64,000 nt of DNA from SZUA-36 sp963801195 (GCA_963801195.1 CAWDDX010000003.1:1302001-1366000); one strand, 5' to 3'; numbered from the stretch's first letter, positions 9,531 to 18,768 are shown. A program made the numbers and translations. Notes: a model not told the origin generated them from the letters alone.

Positions 9531-10907
9531 ATGACACCTGTAAGCACACATAAAAAAAATCACCCCGCTGAAATTCTGCGAACACTGCAATTGGCCATAC
9601 CTGTTGTGGTGGGAATGGTCGCCAGTTTCAGCATGAATTTCGTCGATACGGTGATGGCGGGCCGCTTGCCGGGCAAGGAAATCGCCCTGGCAGGCATCGC
9701 GACCGGGGGAGCGATCTGGTCGGCCTTGCTGATGTTTATGCTGGGTGTTTTGATGGCCCTGCAACCGGTGGTCGCCCAATTGGATGGCGCCGGCGCCCGG
9801 CCTGCAGGTGGTGCTGCCGCCCGCCAGGCGATGTGGATCGCCGTGGCGGTCGCGGTGCCATTCGTGATCATTCTGCGTTCCGGCGGGCACGTGCTGCGAT
9901 GGATGGCGGTGGGTGAGGATATCCTGCCGACGGCGGTCAAGTATATGGATGCGCTGAGTTGGGGGGCGCCGGCCATGTGCCTGGTGCTGGTGCTGCGCTT
10001 TTTCAGCGAGGGCAGCGGCAATACGCGGCCGACCATGTACATGGGTCTCCTCGGTATCCTGTTGAATGTTCCACTTAATTACGTATTGATGTTTGGCAAG
10101 CTGGGTGTGCCTCAGCTGGGGGCGCAGGGTTGCGGCATCGCCACCGCCATCGTCATTTGGGCGCAATTGTTGATGATGTTTTTCTACGTCCGCTGGCGGC
10201 CGCACTTCAGGGACTTTGACCTGTTCGGACGCTGGGACTGGCCGCAGTGGACGGAAATCCTGAGACTGGTCAGGATCGGCCTGCCCATTGGCACCGGTAT
10301 CTTCGTGGAGGGTGGCCTGTTTATCGGTGCGGCCCTGCTGATCGCGCGTCTTGGCGCGCTGCCGGCTTCGGCCCACCTGATTGCCATCAATTTTTCTGCG
10401 CTGATGTTCATGGTGCCGTTGGGGCTTGCCAGCGCGGTGACCACCAGGGTGGGTAATGCGCTCGGCAGGGGTGAGCCGGAGGCCGCGCGTTATGCAGGGC
10501 TGATAGGCTTGTTCCTCGTGCTTTTTACACAGACGCTGAGCGCCATCATGATGCTGACGGTGCCCGAAATAATCGTGAGAATTTATACCAGCGATGCCGC
10601 CATCACATCGATTGCGGTCAGTTTGCTTTTCTATTCGGCAATCTTTCAATACTCCGATGGTATCCAGATTTGCGCCGCAGGTGCCTTGCGTGGCCTGAAA
10701 GATACCGTGGCGACAATGTTTATCAATATCTTTGCCTACCTGTTGGTCGGCCTGAGTGTCGGTTACTACCTGACTTTCAACAAGGCCATGGGGCCCGCCG
10801 GCATGTGGATCGGCATGATCGCCGGTCTTTCATTTGGCGCGGTCTTGCTGTTCGGACGATTTTTGATCAAGAGCCGTCAGTTGATTGCTTTGCAAGCAAC
10901 AGACTAA
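9531..10907 (+). CDS. norM: MATE-family multidrug/Na+ antiporter (NorM-like)
   Basis: Inner-membrane efflux transporter of 458 residues with twelve predicted membrane helices in two six-helix halves. The N-terminus reads LRTLQLAIPVVVGMVASFSMNFVDTVMAGRLPG, the typical NorM opening with the conserved VDT(V)MAG motif. In characterised relatives it exports cationic drugs or dyes using Na+ or H+ gradients; the substrate here is unknown. The ATG at 9531 is the natural start. The gene stands alone between a divergent DUF3667 gene and a convergent pspA, with palindromic repeats downstream. Confidence 0.92.
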   Translation: MTPVSTHKKNHPAEILRTLQLAIPVVVGMVASFSMNFVDTVMAGRLPGKEIALAGIATGGAIWSALLMFMLGVLMALQPVVAQLDGAGARPAGGAAARQAMWIAVAVAVPFVIILRSGGHVLRWMAVGEDILPTAVKYMDALSWGAPAMCLVLVLRFFSEGSGNTRPTMYMGLLGILLNVPLNYVLMFGKLGVPQLGAQGCGIATAIVIWAQLLMMFFYVRWRPHFRDFDLFGRWDWPQWTEILRLVRIGLPIGTGIFVEGGLFIGAALLIARLGALPASAHLIAINFSALMFMVPLGLASAVTTRVGNALGRGEPEAARYAGLIGLFLVLFTQTLSAIMMLTVPEIIVRIYTSDAAITSIAVSLLFYSAIFQYSDGIQICAAGALRGLKDTVATMFINIFAYLLVGLSVGYYLTFNKAMGPAGMWIGMIAGLSFGAVLLFGRFLIKSRQLIALQATD

Positions 10908-10917
10908 TCGCAACCAG

Positions 10918-11059
10918 CGTCATCCCGGCGCAGGTGACGAATGTCATCCCGGCGTAGGCCGGGACCTCCTTCGAACTCGCAGAGTGCCGAATCAACCCGC
11001 TCCCCAACAACCGCCGTGCCAACAACAAGCACCGTCATCCCAGCGCAGATGACGGTGCC
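10918..11059. repeat. Short palindromic repeats, possible bidirectional terminator
   Basis: The stretch between norM and pspA carries three near-copies of GTCATCCCGGCGCAGG (starting near 10919, 10942 and 11034). The last lies in a 9-base stem (CACCGTCAT / ATGACGGTG, 11030-11057) between the two convergent genes, a fitting place for a two-way terminator. The string CCGGGACCTCCTT at 10959-10971 occurs again inside the pspA coding region at 11338-11350. Confidence 0.6.
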
Positions 11060-11063
11060 ATTT

Positions 11064-11792
11064 TCAGGTTTCGGTGTTCGATTCGGTGTTCGATTCGGAT
11101 TTAACGGCCGCTTCCGGTGCCGCCGGTGCAATGCGGTTTTTCAATTGCTCCAGTTCGGCTTCTATAGCAGGGTCTCCCTTGGCGTCTTCCGCAACCCAGG
11201 CATTCACGGTCTCGCCGCCGACTTCGTAAGAACGGACACGGGCTTCCAGCCTGTCCACCTGTGCCTGCAAGTGCTCAAAGCGCCCCATGGCATTACGCAT
11301 CTTGCGTTCGCCGGGTGAAAGTCTTTGTGGCCGTAATCCGGGACCTCCTTTCGCAGCAGGAGAATTGCGGATCTTGATATCCTTCAATTTTGTCTTGGCT
11401 TCCGCGAGCTTGCTCTTGAGCGTCGCCATGTCGAACTCCAGTTGGGTCACGCGAGCATCAAGGTTGCGGGACTCGTCGGCTGCTGAATGGAGCGCCTGTT
11501 CGATTTCGGCCTTGGCTTTCAATGCGGTGCGGGCGAGGTCATCACGGCTGGTTTCGACGGCCTTCTGCGCACGGGCCGACCATTCTCCAATCTCCCGTTC
11601 ATAACGTTCCTGCAAGCGCTGCAGGTGCTTCTGTTCTGCGAGCAGGTCTGCGCTGGCAAGACGCGCGTCCTCGCTGGCGTCTTCCATGTCGCGGATCAGC
11701 GCCCTCAAGAGTTTTTCAGGGTCTTCCGCTTTTTCAAGCAGCGAATTGACGTTTGCAGCGATAACATAGCGTAGGCGAGAAAAAGATCCCAT
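11064..11792 (-). CDS. pspA: PspA/IM30-family phage-shock protein
   Basis: Peripheral inner-membrane coiled-coil protein of 242 residues, related to PspA/Vipp1, which stabilises damaged membranes and in enterics restrains PspF. The N-terminal amphipathic helix and the conserved EDPEKLLRALIRDME segment (about 22-36) are clear. Heptad-rich helices run through about residue 135 and again about 160-215. Between them, residues about 140-160 (NSPAAKGGPGLRPQRLSPGE) are Pro/Gly-rich and unlike the family. The DNA there shares a 13-base string with the palindromic repeat just downstream of the gene, suggesting an in-frame repeat insertion. No pspF, pspB or pspC is nearby. It is divergent from sppA. 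Confidence 0.88.
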   Translation of the reverse strand: MGSFSRLRYVIAANVNSLLEKAEDPEKLLRALIRDMEDASEDARLASADLLAEQKHLQRLQERYEREIGEWSARAQKAVETSRDDLARTALKAKAEIEQALHSAADESRNLDARVTQLEFDMATLKSKLAEAKTKLKDIKIRNSPAAKGGPGLRPQRLSPGERKMRNAMGRFEHLQAQVDRLEARVRSYEVGGETVNAWVAEDAKGDPAIEAELEQLKNRIAPAAPEAAVKSESNTESNTET

Positions 11793-12065
11793 GGTTCAGT
11801 CTCCTGTTGTTGAGTGAGTCAGCTTAGAAGATGCAGAATTCGTGCCATGTAATTAAATGTAATAAAAATAACAAGATATGGCATGGGCATTGCCATGAGG
11901 CGGATGTTGGATGGTATATTTGGCAAACTGTTGGTCTTTTCGGCATCTATTGCGGTGACAGCTGCCGCTAAGCGATTCGCAACCGGGGTGCGTGACCTTC
12001 GATGGATTGTGATTGGAGGGTTCTGTCCATACAATAAGCCCCACGGACTTCTCACGGGCAATAAC

Positions 12066-13907
12066 ATGACCAAAGAACGCTCTTTCCCGGTTAAATTGGC
12101 GCTGGGGGTATGGCATTTTGTCAACGGCAGCAGAAAAGTTTTTCTGAACCTGCTGTTCCTGTTTTTTCTCTATCTTGTTTACCTGGCATTTCAACCGCCG
12201 CAAACATTCCGCCTCAAGCCTGACACCACGCTGGTCATTCGGCCCTATGGCAATGTCGTTGAACAGTACACGACCACCTCTCTCGACCGCGCTATCGAGG
12301 AAGCCACCGGCCAGGAACGCTCGGAAACCCGTCTGCGTGACATGCTCGAAGCCATTCACCGTGCCGCCGGGGACAGCGATATCACGCAGCTTGTTATCGA
12401 CCCCAATTATTTACGCAGTATCGGCCTGGCGGCATTGAACGACATGAGCGATGCTCTGCAGGCATTCCGTTCGACCGGTAAACCGGTGATCGCGCTGGCG
12501 GACTCCCTTGGGCAGAATCAGTATTACCTGGCCACCCTGGCGGATGAAATCTGGCTGAATCCGAATGGCACGATCTGGATTGACGGGTTTTCAAACTACC
12601 GTCAGTATTATCGTGAAGGGCTTGAGAAGCTGGCGGTTGAGATCAACCTGTTCAGGGTCGGCAAGTACAAGTCGGCGATGGAACCCTATATCCGTGACGA
12701 TATGTCTGATGCGGCGAAGGAAGCCGGCAAATTCTGGTTGAACGACCTGTGGCAACAGTATGTTGAAACGGTCGCCAAGAACCGCGGCCTGATCCTGAAG
12801 TCGTTGCAGGAATCCATCGATGACATGCCAAGCCAGATCGAAAAAGTGAACGGCGATTTTGCACAGTATGCGGTAAACCTCGGCCTGGTGGACCGCTTGA
12901 TGACGGCACCCCAGGCGCGCCAGGAACTTGCAAGACGCGGGGTTCCGGATCAGGCCGGTGACAGTTACCGCGCCGTTGACATGCTGGACTACCTGACCCT
13001 GACACACTTGCAAACAAGTTACGGTAACGCCAAGCGAATCGCCATCCTGGTTGCCGAAGGTGAGATCGTCAGTGGCAATTACCCGACCGGCCGGATTGGT
13101 TCAGTTTCGACAGGTGAGCAGTTACGTCGGGCAGCGCGTGATGAAAACGTGGCTGCGGTGGTATTGCGGATCAACAGCCCGGGCGGTGACGCCCACGCTG
13201 CCGAGGCCTTGCGGCTTGAACTGCAACAGGTCCGGGATTCGGGTAAAACGGTCGTTGTTTCGATGGGCAATGTTGCAGCGTCCGGGGGTTACTGGATGTC
13301 CATGGCTGCAGATGAAGTATGGGCCAGTCCGGCCACGATAACCGGTTCGATCGGCGTGTTTGGCATGTTACCCACATTTGGCGGTACGCTGGATAAAATT
13401 GGTGTCCATACCGACGGCTTCGGAACCACCGAAATGGCCGGCAAGCTGAGATTCGATATGCCGCTCGATCCGGGTGTCGCACGGATATTCCAGTCCAGTA
13501 CCGAGAGGATTTATCAACAGTTTATTGACCTGGTCAGCAAGGCCCGTGGCAAATCTGCAGAAGAAATCAACGAGGTCGCACAGGGCCGGGTGTGGAGCGG
13601 TGAACAGGCCGCCGAGCGTGGACTGATAGACAAGACCGGGTCATTTCAGGATGCCATCAAGGCCAGTGCGCGTATCGCCGGCCTCGGCGACAGTTATCAG
13701 ATCAAGTGGATAGAACCTGAACAGTCGGCAATCGACCAGTTGGTCACGGATTTCATAAGCAGCGCCGTTACAAAACTGCACATTACTGTCAGCAGGCCCG
13801 CGAGCCTGCCCGTTTCCTGGTTGCAATCCATGCTGGATGATTTGCAGTTTATAAGCGCTCAACAGGGCAAATTTACCGTCGCAGCCCACTGTTTATGTGG
13901 TCTGTAG
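12066..13907 (+). CDS. sppA: Signal peptide peptidase SppA, 67 kDa type
   Basis: Membrane-anchored serine/lysine-dyad protease (S49) of 613 residues that degrades cleaved signal peptides on the periplasmic face. The N-terminal anchor is at about 24-42. As in the 67K type, two tandem protease-like domains are present. The general-base lysine is Lys202 in the N-terminal half (GKYKSAMEPY) and the nucleophile is Ser406 in the C-terminal half (VAASGGYW). The ATG at 12066 is chosen because it directly precedes the anchor; the frame stays open upstream without recognisable protein. It shares a 273-base divergent upstream region with pspA. Confidence 0.95.
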   Translation: MTKERSFPVKLALGVWHFVNGSRKVFLNLLFLFFLYLVYLAFQPPQTFRLKPDTTLVIRPYGNVVEQYTTTSLDRAIEEATGQERSETRLRDMLEAIHRAAGDSDITQLVIDPNYLRSIGLAALNDMSDALQAFRSTGKPVIALADSLGQNQYYLATLADEIWLNPNGTIWIDGFSNYRQYYREGLEKLAVEINLFRVGKYKSAMEPYIRDDMSDAAKEAGKFWLNDLWQQYVETVAKNRGLILKSLQESIDDMPSQIEKVNGDFAQYAVNLGLVDRLMTAPQARQELARRGVPDQAGDSYRAVDMLDYLTLTHLQTSYGNAKRIAILVAEGEIVSGNYPTGRIGSVSTGEQLRRAARDENVAAVVLRINSPGGDAHAAEALRLELQQVRDSGKTVVVSMGNVAASGGYWMSMAADEVWASPATITGSIGVFGMLPTFGGTLDKIGVHTDGFGTTEMAGKLRFDMPLDPGVARIFQSSTERIYQQFIDLVSKARGKSAEEINEVAQGRVWSGEQAAERGLIDKTGSFQDAIKASARIAGLGDSYQIKWIEPEQSAIDQLVTDFISSAVTKLHITVSRPASLPVSWLQSMLDDLQFISAQQGKFTVAAHCLCGL

Positions 13908-13919
13908 GCCGCTTGCAAA

Positions 13920-14342
13920 TCAATGGTTCTGCGTAGGATCGGGAAGACCGGAATGTAATTGCCAGCGTTCGAGGTCTTCGTCGAACTTCCAGTATTGTTC
14001 ATCCGTAATGGTGCGTTCACGTGCCTGGTTTTTATTGAACATCTTGATTTCGACAACCTGTATGAGGCCTTTGCCTCCATCGACCTCCACGGCCGAACGT
14101 ACGGTGTACTGGGTGACTCTAAAAAGCCTCAGGCGGTCGAGGTCCAGTCTTGTGACGGGGTGTTCCTCGAGGTATTCAGGTGCCAGAAAGTCAACGGCCG
14201 CGTCCCACTGGGCCCAGCGAACGATGGTATCGTATTGCTCCAGGGTTTCCGACAGACCCTTGTCCTCGCGGGTTGCCGGGCAGGCCGTCAACAGGACGGT
14301 CAGGCCAACTGCAAGCATGGTTCGTAGCATCAATTTCATCAT
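13920..14342 (-). CDS. Small lipoprotein of unknown function
   Basis: Predicted 140-residue outer-envelope lipoprotein. It begins with a lipoprotein signal (MMKLMLRTMLAVGLTVLLTAC, lipobox LTAC, Cys at about 21). The mature part has an SETLEQYDTIVRWAQWD segment, an EYLEEHPVTRLDLDRLRLFRVTQY stretch and a C-terminal beta-rich part. I do not recognise the family. The start at 14342 is preferred to a longer frame that would cover the neighbouring gene region. It lies downstream of the Kazal-domain lipoprotein and dgkA on the same strand and is convergent with sppA. Confidence 0.72.
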   Translation of the reverse strand: MMKLMLRTMLAVGLTVLLTACPATREDKGLSETLEQYDTIVRWAQWDAAVDFLAPEYLEEHPVTRLDLDRLRLFRVTQYTVRSAVEVDGGKGLIQVVEIKMFNKNQARERTITDEQYWKFDEDLERWQLHSGLPDPTQNH

Positions 14343-14415
14343 GTGATTTTCCGGGTAAGAGGTTCCGCCGTACGGAAACGATGGGTTTAATAGCGCGTTC
14401 TCAAATGGACACCTG

Positions 14416-14694
14416 TCAGTCGTTCGGGTTCTCGTCACATTCGCCCGGCGTGCTGTGTGGGACGCCCGCGCCGCGTGCCATGCAGGCATTGCCATAGGTT
14501 TTCCCGTCACATCCGCAAACCGGGTCGTATTGCATGGTGCAGGCGACCGGTTGCACGGGTGGTGTGAGCACACACGCCTCGTGTTCAGCATTTTTAACCG
14601 CTTCGGGCGTTTCTTCGGATTGAGCGGAACAGCCTGAGGTCAGTGCCCAGACGAGGGCCAAAATGGCGGTGATTCCAAGCCTGTATTTATGCAA
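14416..14694 (-). CDS. Kazal-type protease-inhibitor-domain lipoprotein
   Basis: A 92-residue secreted lipoprotein: signal sequence with lipobox TSGC (Cys about 22), then a single Kazal domain. The spaced cysteines and core YDPVCGCDGKTYGNACMA match the Kazal consensus. Such domains inhibit serine proteases by the standard mechanism; in bacteria the role may be protection against outside proteases (inference). Its start overlaps the end of dgkA by 8 bases, so the two are probably co-transcribed. Confidence 0.85.
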   Translation of the reverse strand: MHKYRLGITAILALVWALTSGCSAQSEETPEAVKNAEHEACVLTPPVQPVACTMQYDPVCGCDGKTYGNACMARGAGVPHSTPGECDENPND

Positions 14695-15058
14695 AGTATC
14701 TGCTCCAGGTCATACTGAGCCATATGGTGCCGATCAGGATCAGGCAGACCATGGTTGCCGCGGAACCCATATCCTTGGCCCTGCCGGATAGTATATGACG
14801 TTCGGCACCAATGCGGTCAACAACATTCTCAATTGCACTGTTCAGCAGTTCTACGATGGCCAGCAAAAACAGCGGTACGACTAGGATTAACCATTCGAGC
14901 ACGGTTTGCGCCAGGAAAAACGAGAGGATGAAAAGTACCAGTGACAGGACGGAGTTCTGTCTGAAAGCCGCCTCGTAACGCCAGGCATCCCGGATGCCAT
15001 TCAGCGAGTTCGTGCTCGCTGCGATAATTCTGGAGATGCCGGTCAGTCCTGGTTTCAC
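14687..15058 (-). CDS. dgkA: Diacylglycerol kinase DgkA
   Basis: A 123-residue inner-membrane kinase that phosphorylates diacylglycerol to phosphatidate, recycling lipid from envelope glycan synthesis. It has the expected three membrane helices. The conserved active-site regions are EAAFRQN (about 29-35) and ELLNSAIENVVDR (about 69-81) with its glutamates. Length is normal for DgkA (about 120). It is the first gene of a small same-strand group with the Kazal lipoprotein and perhaps the following lipoprotein. Confidence 0.94.
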   Translation of the reverse strand: MKPGLTGISRIIAASTNSLNGIRDAWRYEAAFRQNSVLSLVLFILSFFLAQTVLEWLILVVPLFLLAIVELLNSAIENVVDRIGAERHILSGRAKDMGSAATMVCLILIGTIWLSMTWSRYFA

Positions 15059-15312
15059 GTTGGAATATCGCCCTGTATTAAAACGGCCATTGACCGCATT
15101 GAACGTTTTTTTTCATTTCCGCTCCGGGCGGTCAACAGGGCATTGGCCCGTTTCCCACGCAAGCAGCACGAAGTAGAGCTTTTGCACGAGGCCCCTTGAA
15201 ACAGAGTCGAAGCCTTTTTTCTTATGTTCTGCCAACTGGTATTATGCGTAAGATATCCGGCAACAACAATCCAGCCGTTCAAAAACAACCATCACCAGGG
15301 AGAATCAAGGCT

Positions 15313-16077
15313 TTGAAAATTGCATCATGGAATGTCAATTCACTCAATGTCCGGCTGCCGCATGTGCTGGCCTGGTGCGATGTGGCCCGGCCTGACATCC
15401 TGGCGCTCCAGGAAACCAAGCTGACCGACGACAAGTTTCCGGCTGAAACCCTGCTCGAAGCCGGTTACCACAGTGTTTTTTCGGGACAAAAAACCTATAA
15501 CGGCGTTGCCATACTCAGCCGTGAACCAGCGGTTGACTGCGTGACGGATATCGATGGTCTGGATGATCCGCAGCGGCGCATACTGGCCGCGACCATCGGT
15601 GACGTGCGTATTATAAATTTATACGTGGTGAACGGTTCCGAAGTGGGCTCTGAAAAATTTGCCTACAAATTGCACTGGCTGGAGCAGGTTACCCGCTGGA
15701 TTGAGGTTGAACTGCAGAAATTTGAGAAGGTCGTTGTGCTGGGGGACTTCAATATCGCACCCGAAGACCGCGACGTGCATGATCCGGAGGCCTGGCACGA
15801 GAAAATTCTGTGCAGTTCACAGGAACGCCGGGCGCTTCAGGAGATGCTGGCGCTGGGTCTTTCAGACACCTTCAGGTTGTTTGAGCAGGAAGACAGTTCC
15901 TGGAGTTGGTGGGACTACCGCATGGCGGCGTTCAGACGCGATATGGGCTTGCGTATTGACCTGGTGCTGGCTTCTGAGGCGCTGGCAAAACATTGCAGCG
16001 CCGCTTATATCGACAAGGAACCGCGACGCCAGGAGAGACCATCGGATCACACCCCGGCAATCGCCGAATTTGATTAG
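15313..16077 (+). CDS. xthA: Exodeoxyribonuclease III
   Basis: Base-excision repair AP endonuclease and 3'-5' exonuclease of about 254 residues. Motifs of the ExoIII/APE1 fold follow in order: IASWNVNSLNVRL at the start, QETKLTDDKFP with the metal-binding Glu, GDFNIAPEDRDV, RIDLVLAS and the terminal PSDHTP with the catalytic His. The TTG at 15313 is chosen because homologous sequence begins there and GGGAG/AAGG motifs lie just upstream. An ATG at 15244 in the same frame would add unrelated residues. Single gene, divergent from dgkA. Confidence 0.93.
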   Translation: MKIASWNVNSLNVRLPHVLAWCDVARPDILALQETKLTDDKFPAETLLEAGYHSVFSGQKTYNGVAILSREPAVDCVTDIDGLDDPQRRILAATIGDVRIINLYVVNGSEVGSEKFAYKLHWLEQVTRWIEVELQKFEKVVVLGDFNIAPEDRDVHDPEAWHEKILCSSQERRALQEMLALGLSDTFRLFEQEDSSWSWWDYRMAAFRRDMGLRIDLVLASEALAKHCSAAYIDKEPRRQERPSDHTPAIAEFD

Positions 16078-16122
16078 CGCCTATTGCCACGCCGGATATG
16101 TCGGGAAGGACCAAAGGCCCGC

Positions 16123-17058
16123 TTAATCATGGCCGCCATAGAGTGGCACTGACGGGTCGATTTCCCTGGACCAGGCGTCGATACCGCCAGCGACATTGCT
16201 GACGTTGGTGAAACCCTGCTTACGGAAATACTCGGCAGCGACATTGCTGCGGTTACCGGTATGACAAATAATGGCCAGCGCGGTGTCTTTCGGCATCGCT
16301 TCGATGGCCTTCATGGTTTCGTCGTCAATCGCCTTGGCTTCTGCAAGGCTGGCCAGCGCGCGTTCTTCGCTGCCGCGTACATCGAGCAGGATCACGCTGT
16401 TGTCTTTCAGGCGGTTCTTGAGCTCGGCCACGCTCATTTGTTTCACCGGCTCGGGCGCCTTTGGAAGATGGATGGTCAGACCTGAGCCCTGCAGTGTTTC
16501 AACCCAGTCGATGATTGCGCCGTTGGCGCGTTGTGCCGACGCGAGATCGAAATACATGGTGATGCCATTGGCAACGGTCTTGATTTCATGGCCCTCGGCC
16601 GGTGCGACGTTAAACTGTGACTGCCAGGCAGCATCGACTGCGAAATGCAGACCGATACCTTCGTGACCTTCCATTGCCTCGAGGATTTTCGCCGCTGCCG
16701 AATCGGTGATGGTCACTTCCGGCGGCGTCCGGTCCGGCGCCTCTACACCCAGTGTTGCGTGTAATTCGGCGCTGTTGAACATGGCGGTGACGATGTCGCA
16801 GCCGCCCACCAGTTCGCCGTCGATATAGAGCTGCGGAATCGTCGGCCAGTTGCCATAGACCTTGATGCCGTCGCGGATTTCCTGGTCTTCGAGTACATCC
16901 ACGCTTTTATAAGTATCCAGGATCGAATCCAGCAAGCCAACGGTTTTGGCCGAAAAACCGCACATCGGAGACTTGGGCGTACCCTTCATGAACAGGACTA
17001 CGCGGTTCTGTTGGATAATGTTCTCGATTTTTTCGCGGGTGCTGTCGCTTAGGGTCAT
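16123..17058 (-). CDS. Monothiol glutaredoxin / IscA-like / rhodanese three-domain fusion
   Basis: A 311-residue cytosolic fusion. Residues 1-105 are a Grx4-type monothiol glutaredoxin with the CGFS site at Cys33-Ser36 and the WPTIPQLYIDGELVGGCD glutathione-binding part. Residues about 110-205 resemble an A-type (IscA/HesB) Fe-S carrier but lack all the carrier cysteines. Residues about 210-311 form a rhodanese domain with active-site Cys265 in CHTGNRS. CGFS glutaredoxins bind and pass on [2Fe-2S] clusters, and rhodaneses transfer sulfane sulfur. The fusion therefore suggests Fe-S cluster or persulfide trafficking, with the degenerate middle domain as a structural adaptor (inference). It is convergent with xthA. 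Confidence 0.88.
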   Translation of the reverse strand: MTLSDSTREKIENIIQQNRVVLFMKGTPKSPMCGFSAKTVGLLDSILDTYKSVDVLEDQEIRDGIKVYGNWPTIPQLYIDGELVGGCDIVTAMFNSAELHATLGVEAPDRTPPEVTITDSAAAKILEAMEGHEGIGLHFAVDAAWQSQFNVAPAEGHEIKTVANGITMYFDLASAQRANGAIIDWVETLQGSGLTIHLPKAPEPVKQMSVAELKNRLKDNSVILLDVRGSEERALASLAEAKAIDDETMKAIEAMPKDTALAIICHTGNRSNVAAEYFRKQGFTNVSNVAGGIDAWSREIDPSVPLYGGHD

Positions 17059-17197
17059 AATTCAGTATTCCAGTCAATGCATGAATAAAAAAAGTGGTTG
17101 AAGCGTTAAATGGGGTCCCGGGGCAGAGAATCAAGCCAGCTAAAACCACCAACCCTGATATTTATCATAAACAATACCGCGGTGATGACCAAGTGTC

Positions 17198-18352
17198 TCA
17201 GGCCGGCAGGAGTTCGGCGACCAGCTGGCGCGTGCGTTCGTCATAACATAGCCGGCCCGGGTAGGCGATGTCACCGCTGTAACCTTCGTCGCGGATGAAC
17301 TGGTGCAGGTCATTGAGACCGTTGGCCCTGAGTGGATAGAAATTCATTTGCCGGGCGCCGTTGACCACGGTGACAGCGATGGTGCCCAGATCGTCGGTGC
17401 TGTGAGTGGTAACGGGCGCCGCGGATGGGTCCGGGGCATAGGTGGATTCCTCAAGCAGGAATGAATCCCCTAACTCGGCATCTTCCAGGCCCGGTAGATG
17501 CTGCATCACGCTGACACCGTGGGCGGTCAGCATGGTCAGATAGCTGCGATACTCACGTGACCAGTCGGCATAGGCGGCCTGTAATCTTTGCTGGCCGGCT
17601 TGCAACCCGGCGCCGCCGCCGCGCTGAGCCCACCAGTCAAAGGATTCAAAAAAACAGTGTACGGTATTATCCCGCCACTTGAATCTGAGCCCGCCTGGCG
17701 TGCTGACCTCGAGTTTGCCGGCAGCGTTGGTCATGGCCGCATCCAGCAGTTCCCAAAGCGGCAGGAAACCGTAGTGCTCCAACTGCAAACGCAGCATCGC
17801 ATTAAGATCGGTAAAAGTCATCAAGCGCGCGTGGTTGACCGATATCCGGAACTGCGTCTCGAGGGCCTTTGCAGTATGGGCGGAGACCTGGCCGTGCTCG
17901 AGGAAGCAGCGCTCCATTTCATCAGCCAGTTCGCCGACGGTTTGTGGCGGACCGCTGACCAGTAATGGCAGAGCCTGTAGCAAGCCGAGCGGAATGTTGT
18001 CAAAGGGTTGTAATTCCGGCAACGGCATCTGTCCACCGCTGGCGCCGACACTGAGCAAACGCGGCTGGAATTCGGCGCCTGGATTGCTCGTTTGCTGCAG
18101 TCTTTCCAGCGCCATGTAGAGCGGAAGACCCGGACGTAACACCTGGGTCTGGTCATACAGGCCGCCTGCCATGCTCAGGCTGCAACGGCTGAGGCCCGGA
18201 AACATACCGGTCAGGTCGGCCGCGATATGGGCCAGCAACTGTTCTGTGGCCGCGCGGTCCAGCAGGGCCGGACGGCTTGCGTGTTCGCCATGGTAGCGCG
18301 TCGGGTCGGTCTCTATACCAACCAGGATATATTGATGAAGGATCGACGTCAT
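17198..18352 (-). CDS. Conserved-looking protein of unknown function
   Basis: A 384-residue soluble protein without signal peptide or membrane segment; I do not recognise the family. The ATG at 18352 (MTSILHQYILVGIETDP) is preferred over a longer frame reaching 18409. Visible features are a Trp-rich centre (PLWELLDAAM, RFKWRDNTVHCFFESFDWW), a Gly/Gln-rich segment at about 260, and a C-terminal part with FIRDEGYSGDIAYPGRL resembling a substrate-binding loop. Codon use resembles the neighbours. The family A repeat lies about 70 bases upstream of its start. Confidence 0.65.
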   Translation of the reverse strand: MTSILHQYILVGIETDPTRYHGEHASRPALLDRAATEQLLAHIAADLTGMFPGLSRCSLSMAGGLYDQTQVLRPGLPLYMALERLQQTSNPGAEFQPRLLSVGASGGQMPLPELQPFDNIPLGLLQALPLLVSGPPQTVGELADEMERCFLEHGQVSAHTAKALETQFRISVNHARLMTFTDLNAMLRLQLEHYGFLPLWELLDAAMTNAAGKLEVSTPGGLRFKWRDNTVHCFFESFDWWAQRGGGAGLQAGQQRLQAAYADWSREYRSYLTMLTAHGVSVMQHLPGLEDAELGDSFLLEESTYAPDPSAAPVTTHSTDDLGTIAVTVVNGARQMNFYPLRANGLNDLHQFIRDEGYSGDIAYPGRLCYDERTRQLVAELLPA

Positions 18353-18421
18353 GTCGCCGGATTTTCCATTATTTGTGTTTGTATGCCAATTGTAAGTGAT
18401 AATTCGCATATGAAAAGGATA

Positions 18422-18759
18422 AACCCGGACATTGCACCAGCCGGACCCGGCTCTCTTTCGAAGCCATTGAATCGATTTATGAATCTAAAGCTTTCTGCCC
18501 GTTACAGTTTGTACCCGAGCCCGGTCCTATCCCGGCCCTGGCTGGTCCAGCCACGCCTGGGCTTGGGCTTCCTTCCACCCGTAGCCCTGCTACGGTTCTC
18601 AGTCCAGCCCGGCACCCAGCCGCGCCTGTCCTCGGCAATTGTTCCCGACATTGCCCTGCCACCTGCACGGCCCAGGCCACCCTCTCGAGCGGTTCCCGCT
18701 CTCACCTTGTCCCTGCTCTCGTGCGCCAGTTTCCGGGATACTGGTGCAATGTCCGGGTT
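18422..18759 (+). repeat. Family A repeat, copy 2 (complete, 338 bp, perfect 19-bp TIR)
   Basis: The ends are perfect inverted repeats: AACCCGGACATTGCACCAG at 18422-18440 and its reverse complement at 18741-18759. The interior matches 36067-36414 closely over nearly its whole length, and 26178-26456 and 1-133 more loosely. It encodes no transposase. The form (short, non-coding, TIR-bounded, multicopy) is that of a MITE. It ends 9 bases before the ATG of the GNAT gene and so supplies that gene's whole upstream region. Confidence 0.88.
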
Positions 18760-18768
18760 AATCCGGAC

